Shown here in pieces: positions 7,662-18,386 of a stretch of DNA of 64,000 nt; the stretch's first letter is position 1; each line of letters starts with the position of its first letter. This stretch comes from Cytobacillus sp. NCCP-133 (GTDB taxonomy: Bacteria > Bacillota > Bacilli > Bacillales > Cytobacillaceae). The position numbers and the translations under genes were made by a program. Location of the stretch: the NCBI RefSeq assembly GCF_026011715.1, contig NZ_BRVM01000010.1:1-64000 (forward strand), read 5' to 3'. Below the pieces are notes generated by a model. That model was given only the letters and a program-made list of their open reading frames with translations. It was not told the DNA's origin and did not search any database.

Positions 7662-9529
7662 TATGCCTTAACCCCCTTATCATTATTATCTTCCAAATCT
7701 TCTTTATGAATATGGAAGCCATGGTCATCCTTAACAGACCGAATAAACATAGAGCCTAAAGTAATCAATAGCCCCACAATTAAGACAGGAATACCCCAGC
7801 TGTGATCTGCCCGGTACATTGCTCCAAACGCAGCCACAAATAATCCGAAAGAAATAACAAATGGAATGAAAGAATTATTTGGCATGTGGATATCACCAAG
7901 AGGCTCAGCAGGTGACATGCCTTTTTTGCCTTCCATCTTTTCAAGCCAATATGCATCAAGTCCGCGAACCAGCGGAAGCTGCTTAAAGTTGTAGAATGGA
8001 GGCGGTGATGGAATGGCCCACTCTAAAGTACGTCCATCTCCCCAAGGATCATTGCCAACTTTTTCATTTTTAACACTTGTTATAACAATATTAATTAACA
8101 TAATGATTACTGCAGCTGCCATAAAGAAGGCACCGACAGTACTAACCATATTAGCCGTTTCTAGTCCCTGTCCAGGAAGGAAAGTGAAGATACGGCGAGG
8201 CATACCCCAAAGTCCAAGGAAATGCTGAATAAAGAATGTTAAATGGAACCCGATAAAGAATAACACGAAAGTAATCTTTCCAAGCAATTCGTTTAACATT
8301 GTTCCAAACATTTTCGGCCAGTATAAATGTGCACCTGCAAATAGCGCAAACACAACACCGCCGACAATAACATAATGGAAGTGAGCAACTACAAAGTAGC
8401 TATCATGATATTGGTAATCCTGTGCTGCCGATGCAAGCATAACACCTGTCACACCACCGGCTACGAATGAAGGAATAAAGGCAACAGCCCAAAGCATCGG
8501 AGTTGTGAACGTTATGCTTCCGCCCCACATTGTAAATAGCCAGTTAAAGATCTTAATACCAGTCGGTACTGCAATCGCCATTGTGGCAACGGCAAAAATC
8601 GCGTTAGCAATCGGCCCCATACCAGTTGTGAACATATGGTGAGCCCATACCATGAATCCTAAGAATCCAATAAGAACCGTTGCGAATACCATTGAAGAGT
8701 ATCCAAATAGGCGCTTTCTTGAGAAAATCGAAAATATCTCAGAGAAAATTCCGAAAGCCGGCAATACCAAGATGTAAACTTCAGGGTGACCAAAAATCCA
8801 GAAGAAGTGCTCCCAGATAATTGTATTACCGCCCATTGACGCATCGAAGAAGTTAGAACCAAACATACGGTCAAAAACAAGTAAGAACAAACCTACTGTT
8901 AAAGCAGGGAATGCAAATAGAATCAATGCTGATGTTACAAATGTAGCCCAAGTGAACATAGGCATTCGCATATAAGTCATACCTGGGGCACGCATGTTAA
9001 TGATAGTAACAAGGAAGTTGATACCTCCAATTAGCGTACCTGCACCGGAAATCTGCAATCCAAGTGCATAAAAATCGATGCCGTGTCCTTCGGATGCTAG
9101 TGATAAAGATGCATAAGAAGTCCAGCCTGCGTCTGGTGCTCCCCCTAAAAACCAAGAAAGGTTTAGGAAAACTCCACCAAAGAAAAACAGCCAGAATCCT
9201 AATGAGTTCAAGAATGGAAATGCTACGTCTCGCGCTCCAATCTGAAGTGGCATTACAGCATTCATAAATGCAAATATTAGTGGCATCGCCGCTAAAAAGA
9301 TCATCGTTGTACCGTGCATAGTTAAAATTTCATTATACAATCCGGCACTTACAAAATCATTGTTTGGTACAGCAAGCTGGATACGGATGAACATGGCTTC
9401 CAAACCGCCAAGCAAAAAGAAAAATCCGCCAGCTATAAGATAAAGGATCGCGATTTTTTTATGGTCAACTGTTGTTAAATAGTCCCATAAAACCGCTCCA
9501 AAACCTTTTTTCTGTGCTAAGGTACTCAC
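7661..9529 (-). CDS. ctaD: CtaD, cytochrome c oxidase subunit I (caa3)
   Basis: A 622-residue catalytic subunit of the heme-copper oxidase. It holds low-spin heme a and the heme a3-CuB centre, reduces oxygen to water and pumps protons. Visible ligands: MHGTTM (heme a His), WIFGHPEVYIL (CuB His and the His-Tyr crosslink), HHMF (two CuB His) and VAHFHYVIVGG (heme a3 and a His). Full family length, with the extra C-terminal helices common in Bacillus. The ribosome binding site GGGAGGTAAAATTGTG precedes the start. Confidence 0.97.
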   Translation of the reverse strand: MSTLAQKKGFGAVLWDYLTTVDHKKIAILYLIAGGFFFLLGGLEAMFIRIQLAVPNNDFVSAGLYNEILTMHGTTMIFLAAMPLIFAFMNAVMPLQIGARDVAFPFLNSLGFWLFFFGGVFLNLSWFLGGAPDAGWTSYASLSLASEGHGIDFYALGLQISGAGTLIGGINFLVTIINMRAPGMTYMRMPMFTWATFVTSALILFAFPALTVGLFLLVFDRMFGSNFFDASMGGNTIIWEHFFWIFGHPEVYILVLPAFGIFSEIFSIFSRKRLFGYSSMVFATVLIGFLGFMVWAHHMFTTGMGPIANAIFAVATMAIAVPTGIKIFNWLFTMWGGSITFTTPMLWAVAFIPSFVAGGVTGVMLASAAQDYQYHDSYFVVAHFHYVIVGGVVFALFAGAHLYWPKMFGTMLNELLGKITFVLFFIGFHLTFFIQHFLGLWGMPRRIFTFLPGQGLETANMVSTVGAFFMAAAVIIMLINIVITSVKNEKVGNDPWGDGRTLEWAIPSPPPFYNFKQLPLVRGLDAYWLEKMEGKKGMSPAEPLGDIHMPNNSFIPFVISFGLFVAAFGAMYRADHSWGIPVLIVGLLITLGSMFIRSVKDDHGFHIHKEDLEDNNDKGVKA

Positions 9530-9559
9530 AATTTTACCTCCCTTTTCAAAAATCCCTTG

Positions 9560-10633
9560 TTATTCCAAAACTTTTAAGCCCATTAAGTATTCTGAAAGGG
9601 CATCAAGTTGTTCCTCAGTTAACTCTCCATAAGTACCTGTCATTTTGTTTCCAGGCTTATATGTTTCTGGATCTCTCAACCAATTCTTCAAATCTTCTTC
9701 AGTGTGATCAAGGATACCGGCAATACGGTCACGATCGCCGAAGTTTGTTAAGTTTGGAGCTAAACGGGCTGCTTCAGGTGCAGTGTTTGCTGGAGTTACA
9801 GCATGGCAGCCGATACAGCTGTTATTGAAAACTTCTTGTCCAGCTTGTGCAAGATCTGTTTCTGCCTGCTGAGGCTCTTTTACATCCTGCATCGCAGTTA
9901 CCCATTGATCAAACTGATCACGCGGAACCGCATTAACTTTGAAATCCATCAAAGCGTGGGAAGGTCCGCAAAGTTCAGCACATTTACCATAGAAATAGTT
10001 ATCTGCTTCCGCAGCCTTTTCACCGTCAAACTTCAGCCAGAACTTATTCACGTTATCAGTGTTTGTATCCAGCTTTCCGCCAACTGCAGGAATCCAGAAT
10101 GAGTGTTTAACATCAGAAGCAATAAGATTGAAGTAAACTTTTTCGTCAGTTGGCACAACTAATTCCTGGCCAGTGATAATTTCCTGGTTTGGATATTCAA
10201 ACTCCCACCAGTATAGATTTGCACGCACATTAACAACGAGTGCATCTGTTTTACCTTCTTCATTCTTCTTTTCCATTTCGCTTACATCAGCAAGCTTAAA
10301 AGTAGCTGAAACTGTCGGTACAGCAAGAATAAGAAGCAATAGAATAGGAATAACAGTCCAAATGATTTCCAGTTTGTGGCTTCCTTCCACTTGTTTCGGA
10401 ATTCTGTCGTCCTTGCGACGGAATTTAAAAACAACAATAAAGAAGATTACTACAACGACGGCAATTACCCCCACCATAATCGCTGTACTTAACACCATCA
10501 AATCAAATTGTGTTTGCGCCACTTCGCCGGCAGGTTTCAGCGTAGATAAATACGGTTCGCCGGTACAAGCGGAGAGAACAAGCGCCATCATTGCAAACAG
10601 AGAAAAAAGACGCCACTTTGCAAGCCTTTTCAT
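9560..10633 (-). CDS. ctaC: CtaC, cytochrome c oxidase subunit II with fused cytochrome c
   Basis: A 357-residue lipoprotein (lipobox LSAC at about 20-23) with two membrane helices, a CuA domain and a C-terminal cytochrome c domain. CuA ligands lie in CAELCGPSHALM (Cys-x3-Cys-x3-His-x2-Met). Heme c is bound by CIGCH near residue 275, with a distal Met in GNKMTG. This defines a caa3-type oxidase fed by cytochrome c. It is separated from ctaB by 110 bp with a weak hairpin. Confidence 0.96.
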   Translation of the reverse strand: MKRLAKWRLFSLFAMMALVLSACTGEPYLSTLKPAGEVAQTQFDLMVLSTAIMVGVIAVVVVIFFIVVFKFRRKDDRIPKQVEGSHKLEIIWTVIPILLLLILAVPTVSATFKLADVSEMEKKNEEGKTDALVVNVRANLYWWEFEYPNQEIITGQELVVPTDEKVYFNLIASDVKHSFWIPAVGGKLDTNTDNVNKFWLKFDGEKAAEADNYFYGKCAELCGPSHALMDFKVNAVPRDQFDQWVTAMQDVKEPQQAETDLAQAGQEVFNNSCIGCHAVTPANTAPEAARLAPNLTNFGDRDRIAGILDHTEEDLKNWLRDPETYKPGNKMTGTYGELTEEQLDALSEYLMGLKVLE

Positions 10634-10665
10634 GCTTAATCAAACCCCTCTTTCGTAAAAATTTC

Positions 10666-10692
10666 ATTTTTTGAATTGTTTGATCAAAAAAT
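10666..10692 (-). terminator. Weak hairpin in the ctaB-ctaC spacer
   Basis: A perfect 9-bp inverted repeat, ATTTTTTGA and TCAAAAAAT, with a 9-base loop just upstream of the ctaC ribosome binding site. Being AT-only it would be a weak attenuator at best. It could set the ctaB to ctaC ratio. Confidence 0.35.
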
Positions 10693-10743
10693 ATGGATAA
10701 ATCCCCTCTCGTAACTAGCGAAAGAAAGAATTTCCTAACAAAA

Positions 10744-11682
10744 TTAAATAAGTGTGATAATTACCATAGCTACAAACATGATGGTCAGATATTGCAATGA
10801 GTATACAAACATTAATGTAGCCCATTTAATATCATCTTTAAACTTCCTGGCATATAGACCAGTCAAAATCCACCCAATATTTAAGACTGTAGCCAGGATC
10901 ATGAATGCCAGACCAAGCGAAGGCATAAGAAACGGCAGCGGCAATAAGGCGGCAACCCAGATATAAATATGCCTCTTTGTCGTTTTAAACCCCTTCACAA
11001 CCGGAAGCATCGGGACTCCAGCTGCTCTATATTCCTCAACTCTTCTTATAGCGAGAGCATAGAAATGAGGAGGCTGCCAGATAAATACAATTGCAAATAG
11101 CACCCATGCCATTGGATCCAGATTTGCATCCACTGCAGCCCACCCAATTAATGGAGGCACAGCACCGGATATGCTGCCAACAATGGTGTTGGAGACAAAC
11201 CTGCGTTTTGTCCACATTGTATAGAGGACAACATAGCTAAAAACGCCAATTAACCCAATTACAACTGCAGTTGCAGTTGTAAACATTAGAAAGGCGGTTC
11301 CCAGGCCAATCAGGAGAAAACTCAAAAGCGCGGCTTTTGCTGGGTTGACTTTACCTGTAACAGTAGGTCTGCCTTTCGTTCTTTCCATAAAAGGATCAAT
11401 ATCGCGGTCAATATAATTATTCAGGCTGCATGAGCCGGCAATAATCAGTGAAGAGCCAATTAATGTATACAATACCAATTCCAAATGATTGAAAAATCCT
11501 ATTCCGGAAAAATGCAATGCAAGCCAAACACCGGTAAAGGTTGTTATCAGATTGGAATTTACAATGCCTATTTTAATCAGCGCAAGGAAATCCTTCCAGA
11601 CTGTTGTCTTCGGTATATCATTTTGAAGGCTTCGCTCACTGTCTTCAATTGCAGCTTCACTCAAAGCCCGTGAGTTGGACAT
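10744..11682 (-). CDS. ctaB: CtaB, protoheme IX farnesyltransferase (heme O synthase)
   Basis: A 312-residue UbiA-type prenyltransferase with about nine helices. It converts heme B to heme O, the first step to heme A. The Asp-rich site [18 protein letters not shown] near residue 100 and a second loop near YTMWTKRR fit the family. The start is set at 11682 (MSNSRAL), which follows AAAGGAGGAAAAGAT; the frame extends upstream to 11766 without a good site. It is divergent from ctaA across 672 bp. Confidence 0.95.
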   Translation of the reverse strand: MSNSRALSEAAIEDSERSLQNDIPKTTVWKDFLALIKIGIVNSNLITTFTGVWLALHFSGIGFFNHLELVLYTLIGSSLIIAGSCSLNNYIDRDIDPFMERTKGRPTVTGKVNPAKAALLSFLLIGLGTAFLMFTTATAVVIGLIGVFSYVVLYTMWTKRRFVSNTIVGSISGAVPPLIGWAAVDANLDPMAWVLFAIVFIWQPPHFYALAIRRVEEYRAAGVPMLPVVKGFKTTKRHIYIWVAALLPLPFLMPSLGLAFMILATVLNIGWILTGLYARKFKDDIKWATLMFVYSLQYLTIMFVAMVIITLI

Positions 11683-12354
11683 ATCTTTTCCTCCTTTATC
11701 CCTTATCACAAACAGAGCTAGATAAACACTACAACTACTATAAAGGATAATTTCCTCTAAAGCCATATTTGCGATAAAAAACGAGGGGTTTACCCGTAAA
11801 AAATCATTATGATCTAAATAGTTTTCTACTATTCACAACGTAAATAAACAGTTTATTACCAAAACGAAATATAAACCTTTCTTCTGTATATTAAATCACA
11901 CTTTAAAACTCTTTTGTGAATTTTTTTAGAATAATTTATGACTAATTTGTGTCAAAGATAAAATTCACTTAAAGAAAGGTTGTTTTTTTGAGATAATAAA
12001 GCTGCAGGAAAAAATTAAGTGGTGAAAATCCAACTCATAACTATATATCTTGCCATAGGGTAACAGGCAAAATTTTCCGCGATAGGGATATCCATTTAAT
12101 ACCCCCTTTATATTTCTAGCAAACTCCAATACAAGTTTCAACCTTTTTTACTATAATTACGTTTATAATTTTTCATAAGTGTTGTAAAAAAATCTTTATT
12201 CCTGTACTATCGAAAAAGTATATGGAGATGCATTCCCATCTGACTCTTTAAAGGATTTTTGTTAAGATAGTATGTGGATTAATAGAATGAGAAATCTATA
12301 TTCCATTAGATAAAAAAATGGGCAAAACGAATATTACAAAGAAGGTGAAAGGCT
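11683..12354. other. ctaA/ctaB divergent control region
   Basis: A 672-bp AT-rich stretch without a credible gene. By position it holds the divergent promoters for heme A synthase and the oxidase operon. In B. subtilis ctaA is activated by the redox regulator ResD; I see no site here that I can assign with confidence. Confidence 0.5.
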
Positions 12355-13329
12355 TTGCAACGATCTTTAAAATGGTTTGCCGTTTTAACAACTATCGGCA
12401 TGCTTTTTATATTGTTAGGCGGTGCGCTTGTTACTAAAACAGAATCAGGAATGGGATGCGGCAAATCCTGGCCGCTATGCAATGGTGAATTCGTTCCTAG
12501 TTCTATAACTCCCGAACTGGTTATAGAGCTGGCGCACAGACTTGTTTCCGGTTTAGTCGGAATTATGGTCCTGGTTTTGTCCGTTTGGACTTGGATAAAA
12601 ATAGGCCATATTCGAGAAACAAAATTTTTGTCGCTGACGTCTTTCTTTTTTCTTGTCCTTCAGGCTATGATTGGAGCAGCTGCTGTCGTTTGGGGACAAT
12701 CGGATTTTGTGCTTGCCCTGCATTTTGGTATTTCCTTAATATCCTTTGCTGCAGTGCTTCTGCTCACCTTACTGATTTTTGAGGTGGATAAGAAATTTAA
12801 GGCCGAAAAGCTTATCATCGATAAGAGAATGAGAAGCCATATTATCGGAGTCTCATTGTATAGCTATGCTGTCGTGTATACTGGAGCTCTAGTCCGCCAT
12901 GTTAATGCTAGCCTTGTATGCCGAGATTGGCCGCTTTGCATAAATGGATCCTTCTCACTTCCAGAAAACATGTATGAATGGGTGCAAATGGGTCATAGAG
13001 CTGCAGCTGGATTGATCTTTATCTGGATTGGCTATATTACCTATCAGGCAATTAAGTATTATAAGGACCAGAAAGTAATTTATTGGGGCTGGATTATTTC
13101 ATTTATTTTAGTATCTCTCCAGGTAGCTGCAGGAGCATTGGTTGTCATGACCAGACTTAATTTATATATCGCTCTTGCACACGCATTCTTTATTTCTTGC
13201 TTGTTCGGGGTATTAAGTTATTTTCTGCTTCTTTCTTCAAGAAGCAGAAAAAATGAACTTGCCATCGAAAACGTTGATCAGGAAGAAAAGCAAGGAGAAA
13301 CGGTTCCTCCCATTACGACAATCACGTAA
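12355..13329 (+). CDS. ctaA: CtaA, heme A synthase
   Basis: A 324-residue membrane protein with eight helices in two four-helix halves. It oxidises heme O to heme A. Each half has conserved His ([18 protein letters not shown]) and external Cys pairs ([17 protein letters not shown]) typical of the Bacillus type. The start is TTG at 12355 after GAAGGTGA. It is divergent from ctaB, as in B. subtilis. Its terminator is interrupted by an insertion. Confidence 0.96.
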   Translation: MQRSLKWFAVLTTIGMLFILLGGALVTKTESGMGCGKSWPLCNGEFVPSSITPELVIELAHRLVSGLVGIMVLVLSVWTWIKIGHIRETKFLSLTSFFFLVLQAMIGAAAVVWGQSDFVLALHFGISLISFAAVLLLTLLIFEVDKKFKAEKLIIDKRMRSHIIGVSLYSYAVVYTGALVRHVNASLVCRDWPLCINGSFSLPENMYEWVQMGHRAAAGLIFIWIGYITYQAIKYYKDQKVIYWGWIISFILVSLQVAAGALVVMTRLNLYIALAHAFFISCLFGVLSYFLLLSSRSRKNELAIENVDQEEKQGETVPPITTIT

Positions 13330-13353
13330 TAACTAGAAATTCCTATTTTTATC

Positions 13354-13540
13354 CTAAAAAAAGAGCTTCGGCGTTTGAAAGCCGCTGAAAAAGTGTTCAC
13401 TTTGAGTAATTAGCCAGCACTTTCATCAACATACAGCAAATAAAAGAAGTTGATTATCTACATATAGTAGGTAGTCAACTTCTTTTTTCTCTTTAAATGG
13501 ACTTTTTCAGTGCCCTCGGCGTTTGAAGCTCTTTTTTTAT
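13354..13540. terminator. ctaA/pycA shared terminator, split by an insertion
   Basis: The outer arms AAAAAAAGAGCTTC (13357-13370 region) and GAAGCTCTTTTTTT (13525-13538) would form one strong bidirectional terminator around a short GGCGTTT loop. They are now about 150 bp apart because a MITE-like element inserted in the loop. The element's own hairpin may replace the function. Confidence 0.7.
13380..13515. mobile_element. MITE-like insertion (about 136 bp) in the ctaA/pycA terminator
   Basis: The element is flanked by two exact copies of TCGGCGTTTGAA (13368-13379 and 13516-13527), an apparent 12-bp target duplication. Its ends form an inverted repeat around CTGAAAAAGT (left) and ACTTTTTCAG (right). 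Inside is a hairpin of about 17 bp with G-T pairs (AGAAGTTGATTATCTAC against GTAGGTAGTCAACTTCT). No coding capacity. The ends recall non-autonomous relatives of IS1182-like elements, but I cannot confirm the family. Confidence 0.75.
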
Positions 13541-13543
13541 ATT

Positions 13544-16500
13544 CTATTTTGACAATTCAATTAATAAGTCTCCAGTTTGGATCGCTTCGCCATTCCCGAC
13601 ATATATTTCCTTAACTGTTCCAGAGTATGGTGCCTGTACGGTTGTTTCCATTTTCATAGCTTCAGTGATCATTAAATGATCGCCTTTTTCTACTTTTTCG
13701 TCCTTTTCAACAACAACCTTTATTACAGTTCCAGGCATGCTGGCAGCAATATGTGTTTCATTGTGCGGGTCTGCTTTCACCTTTGAAGCGACTGTTGATT
13801 TAATGCTTTCATCCTTTATGCTTACTTCACGGGGCTGACCATTAAGTTCAAAATAGACAATTCTTGTTCCATCCGCCTGCGGCTGACCGATTGAAACCAG
13901 CTTAACAATCAATGTTTTTCCTGTTTCAATCTCAATTTCTACTTCTTCTCCAAGCCGTAAGCCGTATAAGAATGTTGGTGTATCCAGAACGGATATGTCT
14001 CCGAATTGCTCACATGTCTTTACATAATCCATAAATACCTTTGGATAGAGGGCATGTGCTATTGCTTCAAAACTTGTAACCTGTCTGCCCAGATCTTTAA
14101 ATAGATTTTCTTTTAAAGCCTCAAAATCGACATCCTCCAAAAGTTCGCCAGGACGAACAGTAATCGGCTCTCTATCCTTAAGAATGACCTTCTGAAGCTC
14201 CTTAGGAAAACCTCCGTATGGCTGACCTAAATAACCTTCAAACAATTCAATTACTGAATCAGGAAAATCAAGCGATTGACCTTTTTTCAGGACATCCTGC
14301 TCTGTAAGCTGATTTTGAACCATGAAAAGAGCCATATCCCCTACGACCTTTGAAGAAGGTGTAACTTTTACAATATCGCCAAACAGATGATTCACACGAG
14401 AGTACATGTCCTTTACTTCATCCCATTTATCACCAAGACCAACAGCTTTAGCCTGCTGCTGCAGGTTGCTGTATTGTCCGCCCGGCATCTCGTGCTGGTA
14501 AATCTCCGAATGTGGTGCCTTCATGCCGCTTTCAAAGTCCTGGTAATATTTGCGTATATCTTCCCAATAATAAGACAGCTGTTCTAATGCCTGGATGTCA
14601 ACCTTTGGTGTTCTATCAGTGCCTTCGAGCGCATAATAAAGTGAGTTTGCACTTGGCTGTGAAGTTAAACCAGCCATGGTGCTTAAAGCTGTATCTACAA
14701 TATCAACACCTGCTTCAATTGCCTTTGCATATGTGTAAATACCATTACCGCTTGTATCATGAGTATGAAGGTGGATTGGAATATCCACAGTTTCTTTTAG
14801 TTCTGAGATAAGCCTATATGCTGATTGCGGTTTAAGAAGTCCAGCCATATCCTTGATCGCAAGTATATGAGCCCCCTGGTTTTCAAGCTCTTTGGCTAAA
14901 TTTTTATAATAATTCAAATCGTACTTTGTCCTAGCTGGATCTAAAATATCTCCTGTGTAGCACATCGCAGCTTCAGCGATTTTACCGCTCTGGCGGACAG
15001 CATCAATGGCTACTTCCATACCTTTAACCCAGTTCAGGCTGTCAAAGATACGAAATACATCGATGCCTGCATATGCTGATTTTTCAACGAATTCCCTTAT
15101 GACATTATCCGGATAATTTTTATATCCCACTGCATTAGAAGCACGAAGAAGCATTTGGAAAAGCACATTTGGCATTCTTTCTCTCAATGTAAGCAATCTT
15201 TCCCATGGATCTTCCTTCAGGAATCTATATGCCACATCAAATGTTGCACCGCCCCACATTTCGAAGGAGAACATTTCAGGGAGCAGCTTTGCAGTCGGTT
15301 CAGCAATATGTTTTAAATCATTTGTCCTTACTCGTGTAGCAAGCAACGATTGATGCGCATCCCGGAATGTGGTATCGGTTAAAAGAACTTCCTTTTGCTC
15401 TTTAATCCAATTCACAAGACCTTCAGGGCCCTGCTGATCCAAAATTTGTTTTGTACCGTCCTTAAAGCTGCTGCTGTATTTCATTTTCGGCACTCTAGGC
15501 TCATCAAAAACTGGACGCTTTTTCTTTTCAATACCGGGGAATCCATTGACGGTCACATTGCCAATATAGTTAAGCATCTTTGTACCTCTGTCCTTACTTT
15601 TCGGAAACAGGAATAATTCTGGTGTCTCATCAATAAAGGAAGTATCATACTCTCCCTTTAAGAATTTTTCATGTTTAACCACATTTTCAAGGAAGGGAAT
15701 ATTCGTTTTAATGCCTCGGATACGGAATTCCTGAAGATTTCGTACCATTTTCGAAGCAGCCTGCTGGAAAGTCATCGCGTGAGTCGAAAGTTTTACCAAA
15801 AGAGAATCATAATATGGAGTTATGACTGCTCCCTGGAAACCATTCCCTGCGTCAAGGCGCACACCGAAACCTCCGCCAGATCTGTAAGCCATTAATCTGC
15901 CCGTGTCAGGCATAAAGTTATTTAAAGGATCTTCTGTCGTAACACGTGACTGAATCGCAAACCCATGGATATGAATGTTCTCCTGTAATGGAACTCCCAC
16001 TTCTTTACTGTGCAAGGAGTGGCCTTCCGCTACTAAAATTTGAGTTTGAACAATATCTACACCAGTCACCATTTCGGTGATCGTATGCTCAACCTGTACA
16101 CGCGGGTTTACTTCAATGAAATAGAACTGATTGTCCGATACAAGGAATTCTACCGTCCCTGCATTAATATAATCTACCTTTTTCATCAGGTTGACAGCGG
16201 CCTGGCAAATATCATCCCTCAGCATTTCAGAAAGGGAAACGCAAGGCGCAACTTCTACTACCTTCTGATGGCGCCTTTGGACAGAACAATCCCTTTCATA
16301 TAGATGAACAATATTTCCTTCATGATCACCTATGATTTGTACCTCGATATGTTTTGGCCTTTCTATGAATCTCTCAACATAGACCTCATCGTTGCCAAAT
16401 GCTGCTTTTGCTTCTGACTTCGCACGCTCATAGGATTCCTTTACTTCCTCAAGGTTCCTTACTATGCGCATGCCTCTTCCACCGCCGCCAAGTGAGGCTT

Positions 16501-16984
16501 TGATGATAATAGGGAATCCATGGCTTTTCCCAAAATCTATGACTTCTTCCAAATTATTAACTGGTCCGTTACTTCCAGGGATAACCGGAATCTCAGCAAG
16601 CTGCGCTTGTGTTCTGGCTTTGACTTTATCCCCGAACATATCTAAGTGTTTTGAAGAGGGACCGATAAAAATAATGCCCTCTTCTTCGCATCGCTTCGCA
16701 AATTCGATATTTTCCGATAAGAACCCATATCCTGGATGAATCGCATCAACATCGCTATTTTTAGCAATCTCAATAATGCCTTCAATATCGAGATATGCAT
16801 CAATAGGCTTCTTGCCTTCCCCTACCAAGTACGCTTCATCTGCTTTATATCGATGATAGGATCCTGAATCCTCTTTTGAATAAACGGCTACTGTACGTAT
16901 ATCCAACTCAGTACAAGCACGGAAAACACGAATAGCAATTTCTCCTCTGTTAGCTACTAAAACTTTGTTGATTCTTTGGCTCAA
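13544..16984 (-). CDS. pycA: PycA, pyruvate carboxylase
   Basis: A 1146-residue biotin enzyme that carboxylates pyruvate to oxaloacetate to refill the TCA cycle. Domains in order: biotin carboxylase with ATP-grasp (about 1-460; GGGGRGMR), carboxyltransferase (about 530-810; LLTDTTFRDAHQSLLATR and the metal-site HLHTHDTSGNG), the allosteric/tetramer domain, and a biotinyl domain at the end with the biotin Lys in TEAMKMETT. The start is TTG at 16984, because GACGAGGTG is correctly spaced for it; the open frame begins at a GTG three codons earlier. In B. subtilis the c-di-AMP receptor DarB, also in this window, is reported to bind PycA. Confidence 0.97.
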   Translation of the reverse strand: MSQRINKVLVANRGEIAIRVFRACTELDIRTVAVYSKEDSGSYHRYKADEAYLVGEGKKPIDAYLDIEGIIEIAKNSDVDAIHPGYGFLSENIEFAKRCEEEGIIFIGPSSKHLDMFGDKVKARTQAQLAEIPVIPGSNGPVNNLEEVIDFGKSHGFPIIIKASLGGGGRGMRIVRNLEEVKESYERAKSEAKAAFGNDEVYVERFIERPKHIEVQIIGDHEGNIVHLYERDCSVQRRHQKVVEVAPCVSLSEMLRDDICQAAVNLMKKVDYINAGTVEFLVSDNQFYFIEVNPRVQVEHTITEMVTGVDIVQTQILVAEGHSLHSKEVGVPLQENIHIHGFAIQSRVTTEDPLNNFMPDTGRLMAYRSGGGFGVRLDAGNGFQGAVITPYYDSLLVKLSTHAMTFQQAASKMVRNLQEFRIRGIKTNIPFLENVVKHEKFLKGEYDTSFIDETPELFLFPKSKDRGTKMLNYIGNVTVNGFPGIEKKKRPVFDEPRVPKMKYSSSFKDGTKQILDQQGPEGLVNWIKEQKEVLLTDTTFRDAHQSLLATRVRTNDLKHIAEPTAKLLPEMFSFEMWGGATFDVAYRFLKEDPWERLLTLRERMPNVLFQMLLRASNAVGYKNYPDNVIREFVEKSAYAGIDVFRIFDSLNWVKGMEVAIDAVRQSGKIAEAAMCYTGDILDPARTKYDLNYYKNLAKELENQGAHILAIKDMAGLLKPQSAYRLISELKETVDIPIHLHTHDTSGNGIYTYAKAIEAGVDIVDTALSTMAGLTSQPSANSLYYALEGTDRTPKVDIQALEQLSYYWEDIRKYYQDFESGMKAPHSEIYQHEMPGGQYSNLQQQAKAVGLGDKWDEVKDMYSRVNHLFGDIVKVTPSSKVVGDMALFMVQNQLTEQDVLKKGQSLDFPDSVIELFEGYLGQPYGGFPKELQKVILKDREPITVRPGELLEDVDFEALKENLFKDLGRQVTSFEAIAHALYPKVFMDYVKTCEQFGDISVLDTPTFLYGLRLGEEVEIEIETGKTLIVKLVSIGQPQADGTRIVYFELNGQPREVSIKDESIKSTVASKVKADPHNETHIAASMPGTVIKVVVEKDEKVEKGDHLMITEAMKMETTVQAPYSGTVKEIYVGNGEAIQTGDLLIELSK

Positions 16985-17183
16985 GAATAACACCTCGTCT
17001 TTGTGTATTTTTTAACAATATTCTGCCAAATCAGGCTATATCCGGGCGCAAATACACCTGTCTTCAACCTGTAATTAGCTTCCAGGGCTCTCCTGCATCT
17101 TCAAGCAGGATGCCCACTTTTTATATCAGGAAGGATTTTTTTCCCTGATTTATGTATTAAATAGCACTGAGAAGACTCTGTGC

Positions 17184-18386
17184 TTATTTACGAATAATGA
17201 ATGACTTTTCAGAAATCACTGGAATATCTTCCGGCTTTGGCTGTTCATTTTTATTTTTATACTTTTGTTCGTAGTTAACAAACATAGAAATATTTACTAG
17301 AATCCCCATGGCAATGGAAAGCTGAAGAAGCGATGAACCTCCATAACTGATAAAAGGAAGTGTAACGCCTGTCAGAGGCATTATTCCTGAGATTCCTGCA
17401 AGATTAATAAAAGCTTGTATCCCGATCATGGAGGAAATCCCAATTGCAAGCAGGCTTCCAAAAGCATCTCTGCACTTTAAACTGATAAAGATTCCTCTCA
17501 GGACAATATACCCGAGAAGCAATAAAACAAATCCTACTCCAAAAGCACCCAGTTCCTCTGCAATGACGGCCATAATAAAATCAGTATGTGCTTCAGGAAG
17601 ATAGCCCAGCTTCTGCACACTTTCACCGAGGCCTAGTCCCTTTAAACCGCCTGCGCCAAGGGCAATATAGGAGTTGGAAAGCTGATAACCAAATTCTGAC
17701 CCAAAAGGATCTTTGAAAGCTTCAATCCGTCCCATTCGGTACGGAGCAAAAATCTTATCCTTCAATAGAAGGATAAATGGTGCAGCCAGTAACACCCCAA
17801 ATAAACCGAGCTTAAAAATATTTTTAAAATCCATGCCTGAAGTAAAAATGATTGCCGCTGCTATAGCAAAAATGATGATTGCTGTTCCAAAATCCGGCTG
17901 AATTGCAACCAGCAGTGCTGCTAAAATCAAATAGGCAAGCGGGGGAAGTACACCCTTATTAAATTCGTTTATATATGGCTGTTTTTTTGCATATACTGCA
18001 GCTAAATAAATGATAACAGAAAGCTTAACAAATTCTGCGGGCTGAAGGCTTCTGCTTCCAATTTCAAACCAGCTTAATGCTCCACCCGCCACTTTTCCGA
18101 AAATGAATAGGGCAGTTAATCCAAATAAAGAGGAAATCACCATTGGAACAAGAAATTTATTGCTTTGCATCGCTTTGTAAGGAAATAGAGCAACAAAGAT
18201 AAATGCAATTGCGGAAAAAACTAAATGCATCTTTTGTTTGTCATAAAAAAAGTCGCTTGGCTGCTTATAAATCTGTACCGCTGTAACCATGCTTGCACTG
18301 AATACCATGATTAGCCCGAAAACAGAGAGCAGTGCAACAGCAGCAACCAACGTATAATCATATGATTTTATAATTTTTTTAAACAT
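17184..18386 (-). CDS. ftsW: FtsW/RodA-type SEDS glycosyltransferase
   Basis: A 400-residue membrane protein with about ten helices of the SEDS family, which polymerises lipid II into glycan strands with a partner class B PBP. Motifs: QPDFGTA near 165, HTDFIMAVIAEELG near 290, and GVTLPFISYGGSS near 340. The position between ylaN and pycA matches B. subtilis ftsW. The ATG is preceded by AGAGGG. Downstream, a weak AGCAC/GTGCT hairpin at 17164-17186 may act as terminator. Confidence 0.93.
   Translation of the reverse strand: MFKKIIKSYDYTLVAAVALLSVFGLIMVFSASMVTAVQIYKQPSDFFYDKQKMHLVFSAIAFIFVALFPYKAMQSNKFLVPMVISSLFGLTALFIFGKVAGGALSWFEIGSRSLQPAEFVKLSVIIYLAAVYAKKQPYINEFNKGVLPPLAYLILAALLVAIQPDFGTAIIIFAIAAAIIFTSGMDFKNIFKLGLFGVLLAAPFILLLKDKIFAPYRMGRIEAFKDPFGSEFGYQLSNSYIALGAGGLKGLGLGESVQKLGYLPEAHTDFIMAVIAEELGAFGVGFVLLLLGYIVLRGIFISLKCRDAFGSLLAIGISSMIGIQAFINLAGISGIMPLTGVTLPFISYGGSSLLQLSIAMGILVNISMFVNYEQKYKNKNEQPKPEDIPVISEKSFIIRK

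Noticed and set aside
10173-10658. 161-codon frame opposite ctaC
   Set aside because: Antisense to a certain gene, without start signals or family likeness.
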